From CAZXCQ01 sp964639275 (GTDB taxonomy: Bacteria; Desulfobacterota; DSM-4660; Desulfatiglandales; Desulfatiglandaceae), in assembly GCA_964639275.1 (NCBI GenBank), contig CAZXCQ010000001.1, forward strand, positions 1-64,000: 64,000 nucleotides of DNA, given 5' to 3'. Positions 18,026 through 26,080 of the stretch are shown in pieces. Position numbers and translations under genes: made by a program. The notes beneath the pieces are model-generated. The model saw only the letters and a list, made by a program, of their open reading frames with translations, was not told the DNA's origin and searched no databases. Every line of letters starts with the position of its first letter. Within the stretch, counting starts at the first letter, position 1.

Positions 18026-19183
18026 ATGAAAGCAAGAGGGAAAAAATGGGTATTTTTGTTAGCCGGTATCTTGTTGCTCTCGTTTCTTTGCAATGCTGCC
18101 TGGGCCATAGAAACCACCGGCATTGGGGAAGGGAGGACCCGGCAGGAGGCCATAAACAACGCCATCCGGGCGGCAATTGAACAGGCCCTGGGCACGCTTG
18201 TGAAATCTGATACCCGAGTGAGCCAGGGAAAGCTGATCTATGACCGGATTGCCTCTGCCAGCGCGGGATATGTCAAAAATTATGATGTCTTGGCAGAGGG
18301 AAAAGACCCGATCAGTGAGTTATACAAGGTAAAACTGAAGGTAGAGCTCGATGATCACAAATTGAGGAACGCCGTGGATGAGTTTTTGAAGGACCCTCGG
18401 GCTCAACGGGCCTTTCAGCAGACGCGGTTCGATGAAAGAAAGATCATTGTAGTCTACCAGCCCAGAACCGGCTTTGATCTTCCTGCGAACTCCAAGGGTG
18501 TCCTGACCATCATGGATCTGATTGAAGACAAGCTGGCAAGTTACGGCTTCAGGGTATTTTTACCAGATCAGCTCGTCCGCATAAGAAAAAGGACAGCAGA
18601 GATGGTAGTGGATGAAGAGGCGGCCATCAACCTCGGCAGACAGGAAGCAGCAGATGCGGCAGTAGTCGTCAGCTTTGACGGGGCCAAGAGACCCACCTCC
18701 GACGGTTATTATCTGATTATGGTTACCCTCACCTTAAAGGCCCTGGACGTCACCACGGGTGAGCTCTTCGCCAATGTGCAGGATCGAGACAAGACGATTT
18801 CCAGGAGCGGCGAGTATGCAGTTCAGGATGGCGTTGCCCGAGCGGCGATCAAGGTGGGACCAAGGGTCGTGGATCGTCTGACAAAGAAAATCGTAAAACG
18901 ATTTAGTACAAAGCGGGCGAAGTTTGTGTCTCTTATATTTAGAAACCTATCTCCACAGAATCAAGACAAGGTAGAAGGCCTCCTGGAGGAAATTGGATGG
19001 AGATACCGTGTTGCCCGTCAAACTGGTAATTATATGGAATTGGAGATTTTTAGTGAGGCAGATCCGACATCAGTAAGGCGGACGATTCGCCAGGCCACGC
19101 TTAAGGCAGGTCTTGGCGTTAGGCCAAGTGAAATGATTGGAAGCCGGGTCATCTTTGACGGAAAGGATACAGGAGGATACTAG
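18026..19183 (+). CDS. FlgT-like periplasmic protein
   Basis: The product has 385 residues from ATG 18026 (AAAGGAG upstream). The signal peptide is cut after NAAWA. The N-terminal part (about 30-115) with GIGEGRTRQEAINNAIRAAIE resembles the FlgT/LPP20 N-terminal domain. A middle alpha/beta domain (about 125-280) resembles CsgG/TolB-like folds, with VVYQPRTGFD and DAAVVVSFDGA. A small C-terminal domain (about 295-385) follows. In Vibrio, FlgT builds the outer H-ring around the flagellar basal body, but no flagellar gene is present here, so another envelope ring is likelier. It is the first gene after the 17789 promoter and is followed directly by the 19184 lipoprotein. Confidence 0.6.
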   Translation: MKARGKKWVFLLAGILLLSFLCNAAWAIETTGIGEGRTRQEAINNAIRAAIEQALGTLVKSDTRVSQGKLIYDRIASASAGYVKNYDVLAEGKDPISELYKVKLKVELDDHKLRNAVDEFLKDPRAQRAFQQTRFDERKIIVVYQPRTGFDLPANSKGVLTIMDLIEDKLASYGFRVFLPDQLVRIRKRTAEMVVDEEAAINLGRQEAADAAVVVSFDGAKRPTSDGYYLIMVTLTLKALDVTTGELFANVQDRDKTISRSGEYAVQDGVARAAIKVGPRVVDRLTKKIVKRFSTKRAKFVSLIFRNLSPQNQDKVEGLLEEIGWRYRVARQTGNYMELEIFSEADPTSVRRTIRQATLKAGLGVRPSEMIGSRVIFDGKDTGGY

Positions 19184-20146
19184 ATGAGACGCTATGGCCC
19201 TTTTTTCGCCACATTGCTCTCCTTGTTTTTGATGGCCTGTGCAACCGTCCATGTGCCCACCAGGGGTGCGCTGGTAAAGATCTACAGACCAAACCCCGTA
19301 AAAGAGGCCCTGGTCTGTACGACGAAAGGTGAACAGGGCATCTCTTACATGTACGTGGGTCCCGAGACCGTGGGCGGCAAAGTCAGCGAAGAGGAAAAAC
19401 AGATCATTGCCCAGTATGCGCGCGCGGTGTTGGGTCAGACCCGGTTTATAAATCCTGTTTCGGTGCCGTCAACGAACTGGGAATATCCGGATCTGAGCAT
19501 CAGGGTGCACGAGTTTTCCGTAAAAACCAACCGCACGAGGGACCGCGTTTTGAGAGACGGTGTCTTTCAGGCCAGCTTTTCCATCCGGCAGGCAGGGATG
19601 CTTGAGTGCTCCACGAGTGATCCCATCTTGATAGAAAAACACTATGAGAGACCGGCCTATAAGAAAGAACTCCTGCCTTCCCCACGCCGCGTAAAAGAGG
19701 CCATGGTAAAAGAGGCGGTCATGCGCGTCGTTCGGCAGTTTGTGCCGGTTGAGAGCAGTGTGCTGAGGCCCATCAAGACCGAGGGAGAATTGGCATTGAA
19801 GGCGGCCCAGATGATCGATGCAGGCAACTGCCGGGGGGGCTATGAGGTTGTTAAACCTGTGGCGAATGACCTCCAATGCAAAGATCCGGCCCTGCTTTAC
19901 AATGCCGGGGTTGCCCTGGAATGTATGGCCTGGAATGTGGCGAATGATCAGAAGACCCAGGTGCGCTATTTGACACAGGCAAAGGACTATTATCTTCGGG
20001 CTGCTATCCTCAGACCAGAAGATGCAGACATGCAGAGGGCCATGAAAGAGGTCTCTTATGAACTAGACACCTTCTTTGCCTCTTTCAAACGTCAAAAGGC
20101 CACGGGTAAATCCCTCGACGAATACAGATCCCCCAAGAGCTTTTAG
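19184..20146 (+). CDS. Predicted lipoprotein in the envelope cluster
   Basis: The protein has 320 residues. A signal peptide and lipobox (FLMAC, Cys19) predict a lipid-anchored envelope protein. The middle (about 95-180) has alternating beta strands (LSIRVHEFSVKTN, VFQASFSIRQAG), and the C-terminal part (about 205-300) looks like TPR helices. I do not recognise a family with certainty. The ATG immediately follows the preceding stop (TAGATG) with AGGAGG upstream, so it is co-translated with the FlgT-like gene and probably works with it. Confidence 0.6.
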   Translation: MRRYGPFFATLLSLFLMACATVHVPTRGALVKIYRPNPVKEALVCTTKGEQGISYMYVGPETVGGKVSEEEKQIIAQYARAVLGQTRFINPVSVPSTNWEYPDLSIRVHEFSVKTNRTRDRVLRDGVFQASFSIRQAGMLECSTSDPILIEKHYERPAYKKELLPSPRRVKEAMVKEAVMRVVRQFVPVESSVLRPIKTEGELALKAAQMIDAGNCRGGYEVVKPVANDLQCKDPALLYNAGVALECMAWNVANDQKTQVRYLTQAKDYYLRAAILRPEDADMQRAMKEVSYELDTFFASFKRQKATGKSLDEYRSPKSF

Positions 20147-20175
20147 CAGACCCTAAGGCGAGAGGAGAAATTTAG

Positions 20176-21498
20176 ATGAAAAGAATCTTATGCCTTCTCA
20201 CAATCCTGGTTCTTCTTACAGGGTGTATGCAGGCCATAGAGCAGACAACGGGCATTCAGGTATCCAAGGCCGTAAATCCGGTAATGGAATTGGAGATGGA
20301 CCTGGTCTTCCTGGATGAAATCACCGCAACGACCAAACTCAACCAGATGCTCCTCAATCGGATGCCGATCTCTCTGGAAGACCCCTGGCCCGAACTGCTC
20401 AATCGCTATTCAAAGGATCCGGCGGAAAGAGACAAAGAGGCCAAGAAAAAATATGACGCCTGTTTATACAAGCTCTTAAAAGATGACTTCTATTTTTTCA
20501 AATTCTATCACCCGGCCCTCTATTTTGGCTATGTCGGACCCGGGGGCACCAGTGCCCTCCTGTCCCGGGCGATCATTGCAGCCAGGGCCACCCTTATCGT
20601 AGAAGCCGCCAAGGCCATGGGCCGGCGATACGAACATGCCAAGTCTGTTGTGAGCTATTATCCCTTCGGGTGCAAATGTGCCTTTTATGAGCAAAAGTCT
20701 GGCGATCTCCAGCCCGGGTCTCCAGAGTGTCTCGAGATGCGTACCAAAGAGGAATGCACCTTTTTCAATCTCCCTACAGAAGAAACGCTTAACGACTACC
20801 TGTTTGAAAAAGGGGGATTAAAGGCCTGGGTGGACCTAAAGACACCCCGCGAATGTCTCAGGGTAGTAGAAGGCGAGAGCCTGGGGACCTTCAAGCAGGT
20901 GTTCTATACACTCCTTCCGGACTATGTTCGCGACAATATCAGAAGGGTGGATGATGAGGTGCAGGTCGCAGAGGCAGACCTGGAAGAGATAAAGGCCAGG
21001 CTTAAGGAAAAGGAGCTGTCAAAAGGAGAAAGGGCCCGGCTTGAAAAGAGGGAGGAAGAATTAGAAAAGGAGGTGGACGTCAAGGCGGCAATACAGCAAA
21101 AACTATATAAGGAAGCGATTGGTACCGTGGAAGTCACACCGGAAAAGGTCAAGAAAGCCAAAAAACTCCTGGGTGTTGCATCTTATATAGATGACGGCTT
21201 CTCACTGGTCTCTGCCGCAATGACGGCCTTGACCGTCAAAATGGTAGACGACATATTAATATTTGCCCGGTTTGATGCAAACCAGATTGCAAACAGCATC
21301 GGTTACTTGGCTGCCCAGGGCATTGCAAGCGGTCCTGACGCCCAGAAAAGGGGAAAAATCCTGGCCAAGCGATTTGCCAGTCTGTTTGTCAACTATCCCC
21401 AGGTCTGGGGGTACGCCATAGCACAGAAGTATCAGGCATCAATGTACCTGGACTATTTAGAGGCGTTGGCAAAGATGGAACACAAGGTTAAGGGATGA
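20176..21498 (+). CDS. Predicted lipoprotein with coiled coil, unknown family
   Basis: The product has 440 residues with a lipobox (LLTGC, Cys17). The sequence is mostly helical. A hydrophobic Ala/Gly-rich stretch lies at about 120-150 (GPGGTSALLSRAIIAARATLIVEA by position), and several Cys lie at 170-215 (FGCKC, SPECL, KEECTF). A strongly charged coiled coil spans about 255-305. I recognise no domain. The Cys cluster in an exported protein could form disulfides. GAGAGGAG precedes the ATG, and only 29 bases separate it from the previous gene, so it is in the same operon. Confidence 0.55.
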   Translation: MKRILCLLTILVLLTGCMQAIEQTTGIQVSKAVNPVMELEMDLVFLDEITATTKLNQMLLNRMPISLEDPWPELLNRYSKDPAERDKEAKKKYDACLYKLLKDDFYFFKFYHPALYFGYVGPGGTSALLSRAIIAARATLIVEAAKAMGRRYEHAKSVVSYYPFGCKCAFYEQKSGDLQPGSPECLEMRTKEECTFFNLPTEETLNDYLFEKGGLKAWVDLKTPRECLRVVEGESLGTFKQVFYTLLPDYVRDNIRRVDDEVQVAEADLEEIKARLKEKELSKGERARLEKREEELEKEVDVKAAIQQKLYKEAIGTVEVTPEKVKKAKKLLGVASYIDDGFSLVSAAMTALTVKMVDDILIFARFDANQIANSIGYLAAQGIASGPDAQKRGKILAKRFASLFVNYPQVWGYAIAQKYQASMYLDYLEALAKMEHKVKG

Positions 21499-21546
21499 TA
21501 GATGAGAATTGCGAACCATAACCCGCTGAAGAAAAGGGGGAGAACC

Positions 21547-22749
21547 ATGAAGAAGCATCTGACATTGATATGGGTCGTGGGATTTGTCTGGTTGGTGGGG
21601 GGCTGCGCTCCAAAGCCTATTACGCCTGTCTCACCCGAAGACAACCCGGCCCATCATTACCTGATGGGGATGGAACTGGTTGACAAGAATGATCTGACAG
21701 AGGCCTCAGCCCGATTTGAAAGGTCGCTAAAACTGGAGCCAAACTACGCCCCTGCCCTTGCGGGGAAGGCCCTGGTCGCGGCCGTTAGGACCCAAACAGA
21801 GCAGGACATCGGGCATAAGTCGGTAGAACTGAAAAGGGCGCTGGACCTGTTGGACGATGCCGGGGATGAAGCCAAGGGAGACTCCCAGAAGTTCATTGTA
21901 CAGGTCACCGGCATTCGGGTTTATACGCACGCCACGCCCAAAAAGTGGATCAAAGAGGCAGAAAGGTGTTACAAAAAGGCCCAAAAGCTTGATCAGGTTA
22001 AGCCGGCGGAGTTGCCTTATTACCAGAGAAAGCAGGCGGCCGATTACTTTATGGGCGTTGCCTATTTCAAAGGGTTGCGCTTCAGAGATGCCGAGGAAAC
22101 CCTGGGTGTGGTCCTGAGTGCCACTCCGGGCCGCTGGCACGAACCGGCCAACCAGCTCTATAAGAGGGTGCAGAAGATCACCCGGGCAGCCGCCAATTTC
22201 ACGCTGACCGATGTGGCAAAGCGTATTGCCATAAAGGACGATGTGGACCGGGCCGATGTGGCGGCTCTCCTTGTGGATGAAATCCATCTGGACCGGTTTC
22301 TGGCGGGTCGAATCCCCGTTCCCGCAAAGCAGTCAGAACCAGCCTTTGTGCCGGCCGATATAACCGACAATATGTTTAAGCCGGAGATTTTGATCGCACT
22401 GAAATGGGGTTTACGCGGGCTTGAACCCCTTTATAACAATACCTCAAAGGCCTATCTCTTCTATCCCAAAAGACCGGTGACGCGAAAAGAACTGGCCTTT
22501 ATCCTGGAGGATCTGTTGATAAAGATTACAGGGGATAAGTCTTTGGCCACAAAGTATTTTGGCCAAAAGAATTCACCATTTCCTGATGTCCCTGCCACCT
22601 CTTCGTCATTTAATGCCGCCATGAATGCAGTGACCAGAGGGCTTATGGAACCCGATCTCTCAGGGGCATTCAGACCCGACGACAATGCAGATGGTGCGGA
22701 GTTGTTGTTGGCCGTAACGCGTCTGAGAAATGTCATGAACGTCCATTAA
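21547..22749 (+). CDS. TPR lipoprotein with S-layer-homology-like domain
   Basis: From ATG 21547 (GGGGGAG upstream) the product has 400 residues. A signal peptide and lipobox (LVGGC) are followed by TPR repeats (about 35-210, for example ASARFERSLKLEPNYAPALAG). The C-terminal region (about 265-395) contains DVPATSSSFNAAMNAVTRGLM and FRPDDNADGAELLLAVTRL, which resemble SLH repeats that bind cell-wall polymers. A frame extending 15 codons upstream adds only charged residues before the signal peptide and is rejected. The likely role is a scaffold linking envelope layers, inferred from domain content and cluster context. Confidence 0.65.
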   Translation: MKKHLTLIWVVGFVWLVGGCAPKPITPVSPEDNPAHHYLMGMELVDKNDLTEASARFERSLKLEPNYAPALAGKALVAAVRTQTEQDIGHKSVELKRALDLLDDAGDEAKGDSQKFIVQVTGIRVYTHATPKKWIKEAERCYKKAQKLDQVKPAELPYYQRKQAADYFMGVAYFKGLRFRDAEETLGVVLSATPGRWHEPANQLYKRVQKITRAAANFTLTDVAKRIAIKDDVDRADVAALLVDEIHLDRFLAGRIPVPAKQSEPAFVPADITDNMFKPEILIALKWGLRGLEPLYNNTSKAYLFYPKRPVTRKELAFILEDLLIKITGDKSLATKYFGQKNSPFPDVPATSSSFNAAMNAVTRGLMEPDLSGAFRPDDNADGAELLLAVTRLRNVMNVH

Positions 22750-22770
22750 GGGAAGGAGAGGAGGATTGTC

Positions 22771-23700
22771 ATGAAAAAGATCTTTGGAATCATCGCTGTT
22801 TTTTTGGGTGTGTTTGCCCTGGTTACGGGGGTATGGTCACAGGGAACCTGGCAGAGCGTAAAAGATCCCGTAAAGGTCTTTGAGGAAGGCTATATCCAGG
22901 TGGTCGGAGCATCAGAGGAAGGACAGAGTCGCTATAAGGCAACGAGGGCGGCAACGGTTGTGGCCCAGCGTGAACTCTTGGAGATCCTTGAGGGTTTACG
23001 TCTTTACGGTACAACAACGGTCAGGGACGGGATGTTACAGTCGGACGAGATCCGCACATCGGTAGACGGGTTTTTGCGGGGGGCAACAAAGTGTGGTGAA
23101 AAATTCTATGGTGACAGAGGATATGCCGAGGTCTGCATGAGGCTTTACATCCGCGGCAAGGGGGGGCTTTATGACATCATTTTGCCCCTGATGAAGGAGA
23201 ACAACCTGATGCCTCAGGCGGGGCCGTATTACAAGCCTAAATTGATCCCAAAGGTCCTCAAGACCACCCCTGCGCCGGCTGAAAAGCCAATCACTGAGGC
23301 CAAGACAGAGGAAAAACCAGAAGCCAAGCCAGAGGTCGCCCGGCCATCTGAATTGAAGACCACTTACGATGGCATCATCGTTGACGTCCGGGCATTTCAA
23401 TTTAGACCGGCCCTGGTAAATACGATTGTCACCGAAAAGGATGAGGTCGTCTTTGATCCCTCCAAAATACTCAGCAGTGTCCTGGTGGAGAGGGGATGTG
23501 GGGGCTTTACCACCGACCCCAATAAGGCAAAGGCATTGCTGGAGAGCTGGGGGAGCAAGACCCCCATGACCCTCCAAGGTATCGGTGTGATCAAGAATAC
23601 AAATGCGAAGATATCCGCCGATGACGCTGCAGCGGTCTTTGTACACGACAAGAAGAGCAATATGCTGGCCCAGGCAAAGGTGGTGTTCCTGCTGAAGTAG
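22771..23700 (+). CDS. LPP20/FlgP-like exported protein
   Basis: The product has 309 residues and a signal peptide (cut near VWSQG). Its N-terminal domain (about 35-140) has the pattern seen in LPP20/FlgP proteins: YIQVVGASEEGQSRYKATRA and AQRELLEILEGLR. A Pro/Glu/Lys-rich linker (about 165-200) and a beta-rich C-terminal domain (about 205-309) follow. FlgP is an outer-membrane ring lipoprotein around some flagella. This relative has no lipobox, so it is probably soluble in the periplasm. GAGAGGAGG precedes the ATG. It closes the transcript before the hairpin at 23734. Confidence 0.6.
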   Translation: MKKIFGIIAVFLGVFALVTGVWSQGTWQSVKDPVKVFEEGYIQVVGASEEGQSRYKATRAATVVAQRELLEILEGLRLYGTTTVRDGMLQSDEIRTSVDGFLRGATKCGEKFYGDRGYAEVCMRLYIRGKGGLYDIILPLMKENNLMPQAGPYYKPKLIPKVLKTTPAPAEKPITEAKTEEKPEAKPEVARPSELKTTYDGIIVDVRAFQFRPALVNTIVTEKDEVVFDPSKILSSVLVERGCGGFTTDPNKAKALLESWGSKTPMTLQGIGVIKNTNAKISADDAAAVFVHDKKSNMLAQAKVVFLLK

Positions 23701-23733
23701 AAAATCCCGATATCCACATCGCAAGCAGACAGT

Positions 23734-23776
23734 GTTAGCCTGGATCTTGTTATAAGTCAGGAAGATCCGGGCTAAC
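23734..23776 (+). terminator. Strong 15-bp hairpin, likely terminator
   Basis: GTTAGCCTGGATCTT pairs with AAGATCCGGGCTAAC (one G-T pair) around a 13-base loop. A loose T-rich run (TTTTTGG) begins about 10 bases later. It lies between the LPP20-like gene and the AsmA-like gene. It could end the upstream transcript or stabilise its 3' end. Confidence 0.6.
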
Positions 23777-23869
23777 AGCCATTACCTTTTTGGTTTGTTT
23801 CCGTCCTCTTGAAGTTATTGTCCACCTCTTGCTCATCTGACCATTCACTTTTCCAGAGGGGGTATCAAG

Positions 23870-26080
23870 ATGAAAAAACTGCTGATAATTGTTGCTTCAT
23901 GTCTCCTGGGCATCATTATTATATTATTTGGGGTGGGGCTCTATATCAATGCCAATATTGAAGAGATCACCCGAAAACACCTGGGGGCAAAAGTCAATTT
24001 TGAACACGTTGAATTTCGCTATTCACCCATGCCTACTGTCGTCTTCACCGGCCTCGAGGTTGAGCACAAAAACAACAAGGTCAAGATCCCTTCCCTTGCG
24101 TTGTATCCCAATCTGATGGGTCTCATGAAGGGCCGCCTCTCCTTGAAGAAGGCGGTGTTGGAAGAACCCTTTGTCTTCACAGAGCTGGTTCCGGCATCCG
24201 GTGGAGACAGCCGAGACCAGGGATCAGCCCCCCTGAGCATAGCCGCCATCCCCGCCGAAAGGCTGGGGGGCATCCTGATAAATAAGGGCAGGCTGCTCCT
24301 AAAGGCTCCTGGCATCCAGCCTCAGCCCATCTCCTTTACGGTGGCCATGGAAAACATAGAGAAAAAGGATCAGACCATTTCGGTCCAGCTCAAGAAATTC
24401 TCAGTCGAAGAGCTGGGGCTCAAGTTTGCCGGAGATATCACCATCACTTGCCTTGCCCCTTTGAAGTTGAAGGTTGACGCGCCTGAGGCATCCATTGACC
24501 CCTCGGCGGTAAAGGATTTTCTGGTCCGGTTCGGATTCATCAAGAAGGAGCTCGGCACCCAGATCCCCAAAATTCAAAGCGTGGGCTCAAAAGGCCTAAA
24601 ACTGGAGATAGATCCGGATGCCGGAAAGTTCCTTCTCTCCTCGGCCGCCCTCAGTTTCGACCAAAGCCAGATCAAGGATACCACGGTCAGCCTGGCCAAA
24701 GGGGGCGCCTTTGAGCTCAAGTGTGCCCAGATTCTTCTGGACATGGGGGCCATTCAGGGCTGGGTCATGGAAATTCCAAAGGGAAAGGAGGCCATGGATA
24801 ATATCCTTGCCAAGGCCAAGCTCAAGTCCCTGACCACTCAGGGCACCCTTCAAGTGTCTTCAGTGGATATCAGCGGGAGCCAGGAAAAGCCCGCAGATAT
24901 CAGCGGCTCCCTGGACCTCAAGACAGACGGGCTCAAGATCAATCTGGTCTCTGAAAATGGAGAAAAACAGAGTTTCACTGTAAGCCAGCTCGACACCAAG
25001 GTGACCATAGAAAAGGGAAAACCCTCGGTCAAGGTGGGGAAACTCCTCTTGCGTTCATCAAAGGGGGGGACCGGTTCAATCACCGGATCGTTTGTCCTTC
25101 CGCTGGACTTAGAGGACATTGAATTCAGGACCTCCATGGACTCCTTCAAGGTCTTTGACGCAGTGGTCAATTTGGACGCCGTCAAACCAAAGGAGAGGCG
25201 GTTGACATTCGACCTCGACTTGAGATCCCCGTCACTTGAGGTCCTGGCAAAGGGGCTGGCGTACGCACCGGTCCACAAAAAGACCGATCTTGTCATGCGC
25301 CTTGAGAATTTTCGGGTATCGAGGGCCGGATCATCCGAAAGCGAGGGATCGGTCAAGACTGAAGGGCAAAGGCCCAAGGACTTTGATTTCACACGCGTAA
25401 AGGGAAAGACGATCTCGGCCGAGGCATTTATCAAGAACCTTCAGTTTAACAAGTTGCCCGAGTTGGAAGACGTGAAATTTCTGTTTCAGTGTCAGGATGA
25501 CAAGGCCTATGTCCGGGGAAATATTCGACTCTGCAACACCAACTTTACCCTGACCGCCGTTCTCATCCCCCCAAGCGAGATCACCGCCCAGATAGAAGGC
25601 AAGGGGGTGAGCCTGGACCTCACCTCTTTTATCGCCTGTTTTTCCAAAGAACTCCCTGTCTTTTTAACCGGGAAGATCTCCCTTTCCGCATTTCTTACTA
25701 CTACGGGAGGAAACCCCAAGGCCTTGCTCGACAGCGCTGAGGGGGAAGTCGTGGTAACCCTCGCCAATTGCTCGGTATACAGGCTTTCCAATCTGGACTA
25801 CCGGTTGCTTTTTATTCTGGACATGCTGCAAGTGGCCGGGATTAACCCCAATACCCTGGATTCCATCGCATTTAGGAAAGGTCTTGCCAGGGCCAATTTC
25901 CAAAAGGGCCGGGTGATCCTCGATAGGTTTTCCCTTAGCGGGCCTGTGGTGGATGCCTCGGGGAAAGGGGAATTCTCGTTAGAAGATAAGCGACTGAGGC
26001 TCTCAGGAGAGGTCCGAACGGCCTTGGGCATAACAAAGGACTTGGAGATAGACAGGGTCTTAAAAAGGAGACAGATATGA
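23870..26080 (+). CDS. AsmA-like inner-membrane-anchored protein
   Basis: The protein has 736 residues. An N-terminal anchor helix (about 4-26, LIIVASCLLGIIIILFGVGL) is followed by the AsmA-type start VNFEHVEFRYSP and VVFTGLEVEH. A long beta-rich body ends in an AsmA C-terminal-like part (about 575-736), with TGKISLSAFL and GKGEFSLEDKRLRLSGEV. AsmA-family proteins bridge the periplasm and are linked to phospholipid transport or outer-membrane assembly. Here the position in the cluster suggests a role in assembling its outer-membrane parts. The stop overlaps the next start (ATGATGA). Confidence 0.75.
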   Translation: MKKLLIIVASCLLGIIIILFGVGLYINANIEEITRKHLGAKVNFEHVEFRYSPMPTVVFTGLEVEHKNNKVKIPSLALYPNLMGLMKGRLSLKKAVLEEPFVFTELVPASGGDSRDQGSAPLSIAAIPAERLGGILINKGRLLLKAPGIQPQPISFTVAMENIEKKDQTISVQLKKFSVEELGLKFAGDITITCLAPLKLKVDAPEASIDPSAVKDFLVRFGFIKKELGTQIPKIQSVGSKGLKLEIDPDAGKFLLSSAALSFDQSQIKDTTVSLAKGGAFELKCAQILLDMGAIQGWVMEIPKGKEAMDNILAKAKLKSLTTQGTLQVSSVDISGSQEKPADISGSLDLKTDGLKINLVSENGEKQSFTVSQLDTKVTIEKGKPSVKVGKLLLRSSKGGTGSITGSFVLPLDLEDIEFRTSMDSFKVFDAVVNLDAVKPKERRLTFDLDLRSPSLEVLAKGLAYAPVHKKTDLVMRLENFRVSRAGSSESEGSVKTEGQRPKDFDFTRVKGKTISAEAFIKNLQFNKLPELEDVKFLFQCQDDKAYVRGNIRLCNTNFTLTAVLIPPSEITAQIEGKGVSLDLTSFIACFSKELPVFLTGKISLSAFLTTTGGNPKALLDSAEGEVVVTLANCSVYRLSNLDYRLLFILDMLQVAGINPNTLDSIAFRKGLARANFQKGRVILDRFSLSGPVVDASGKGEFSLEDKRLRLSGEVRTALGITKDLEIDRVLKRRQI

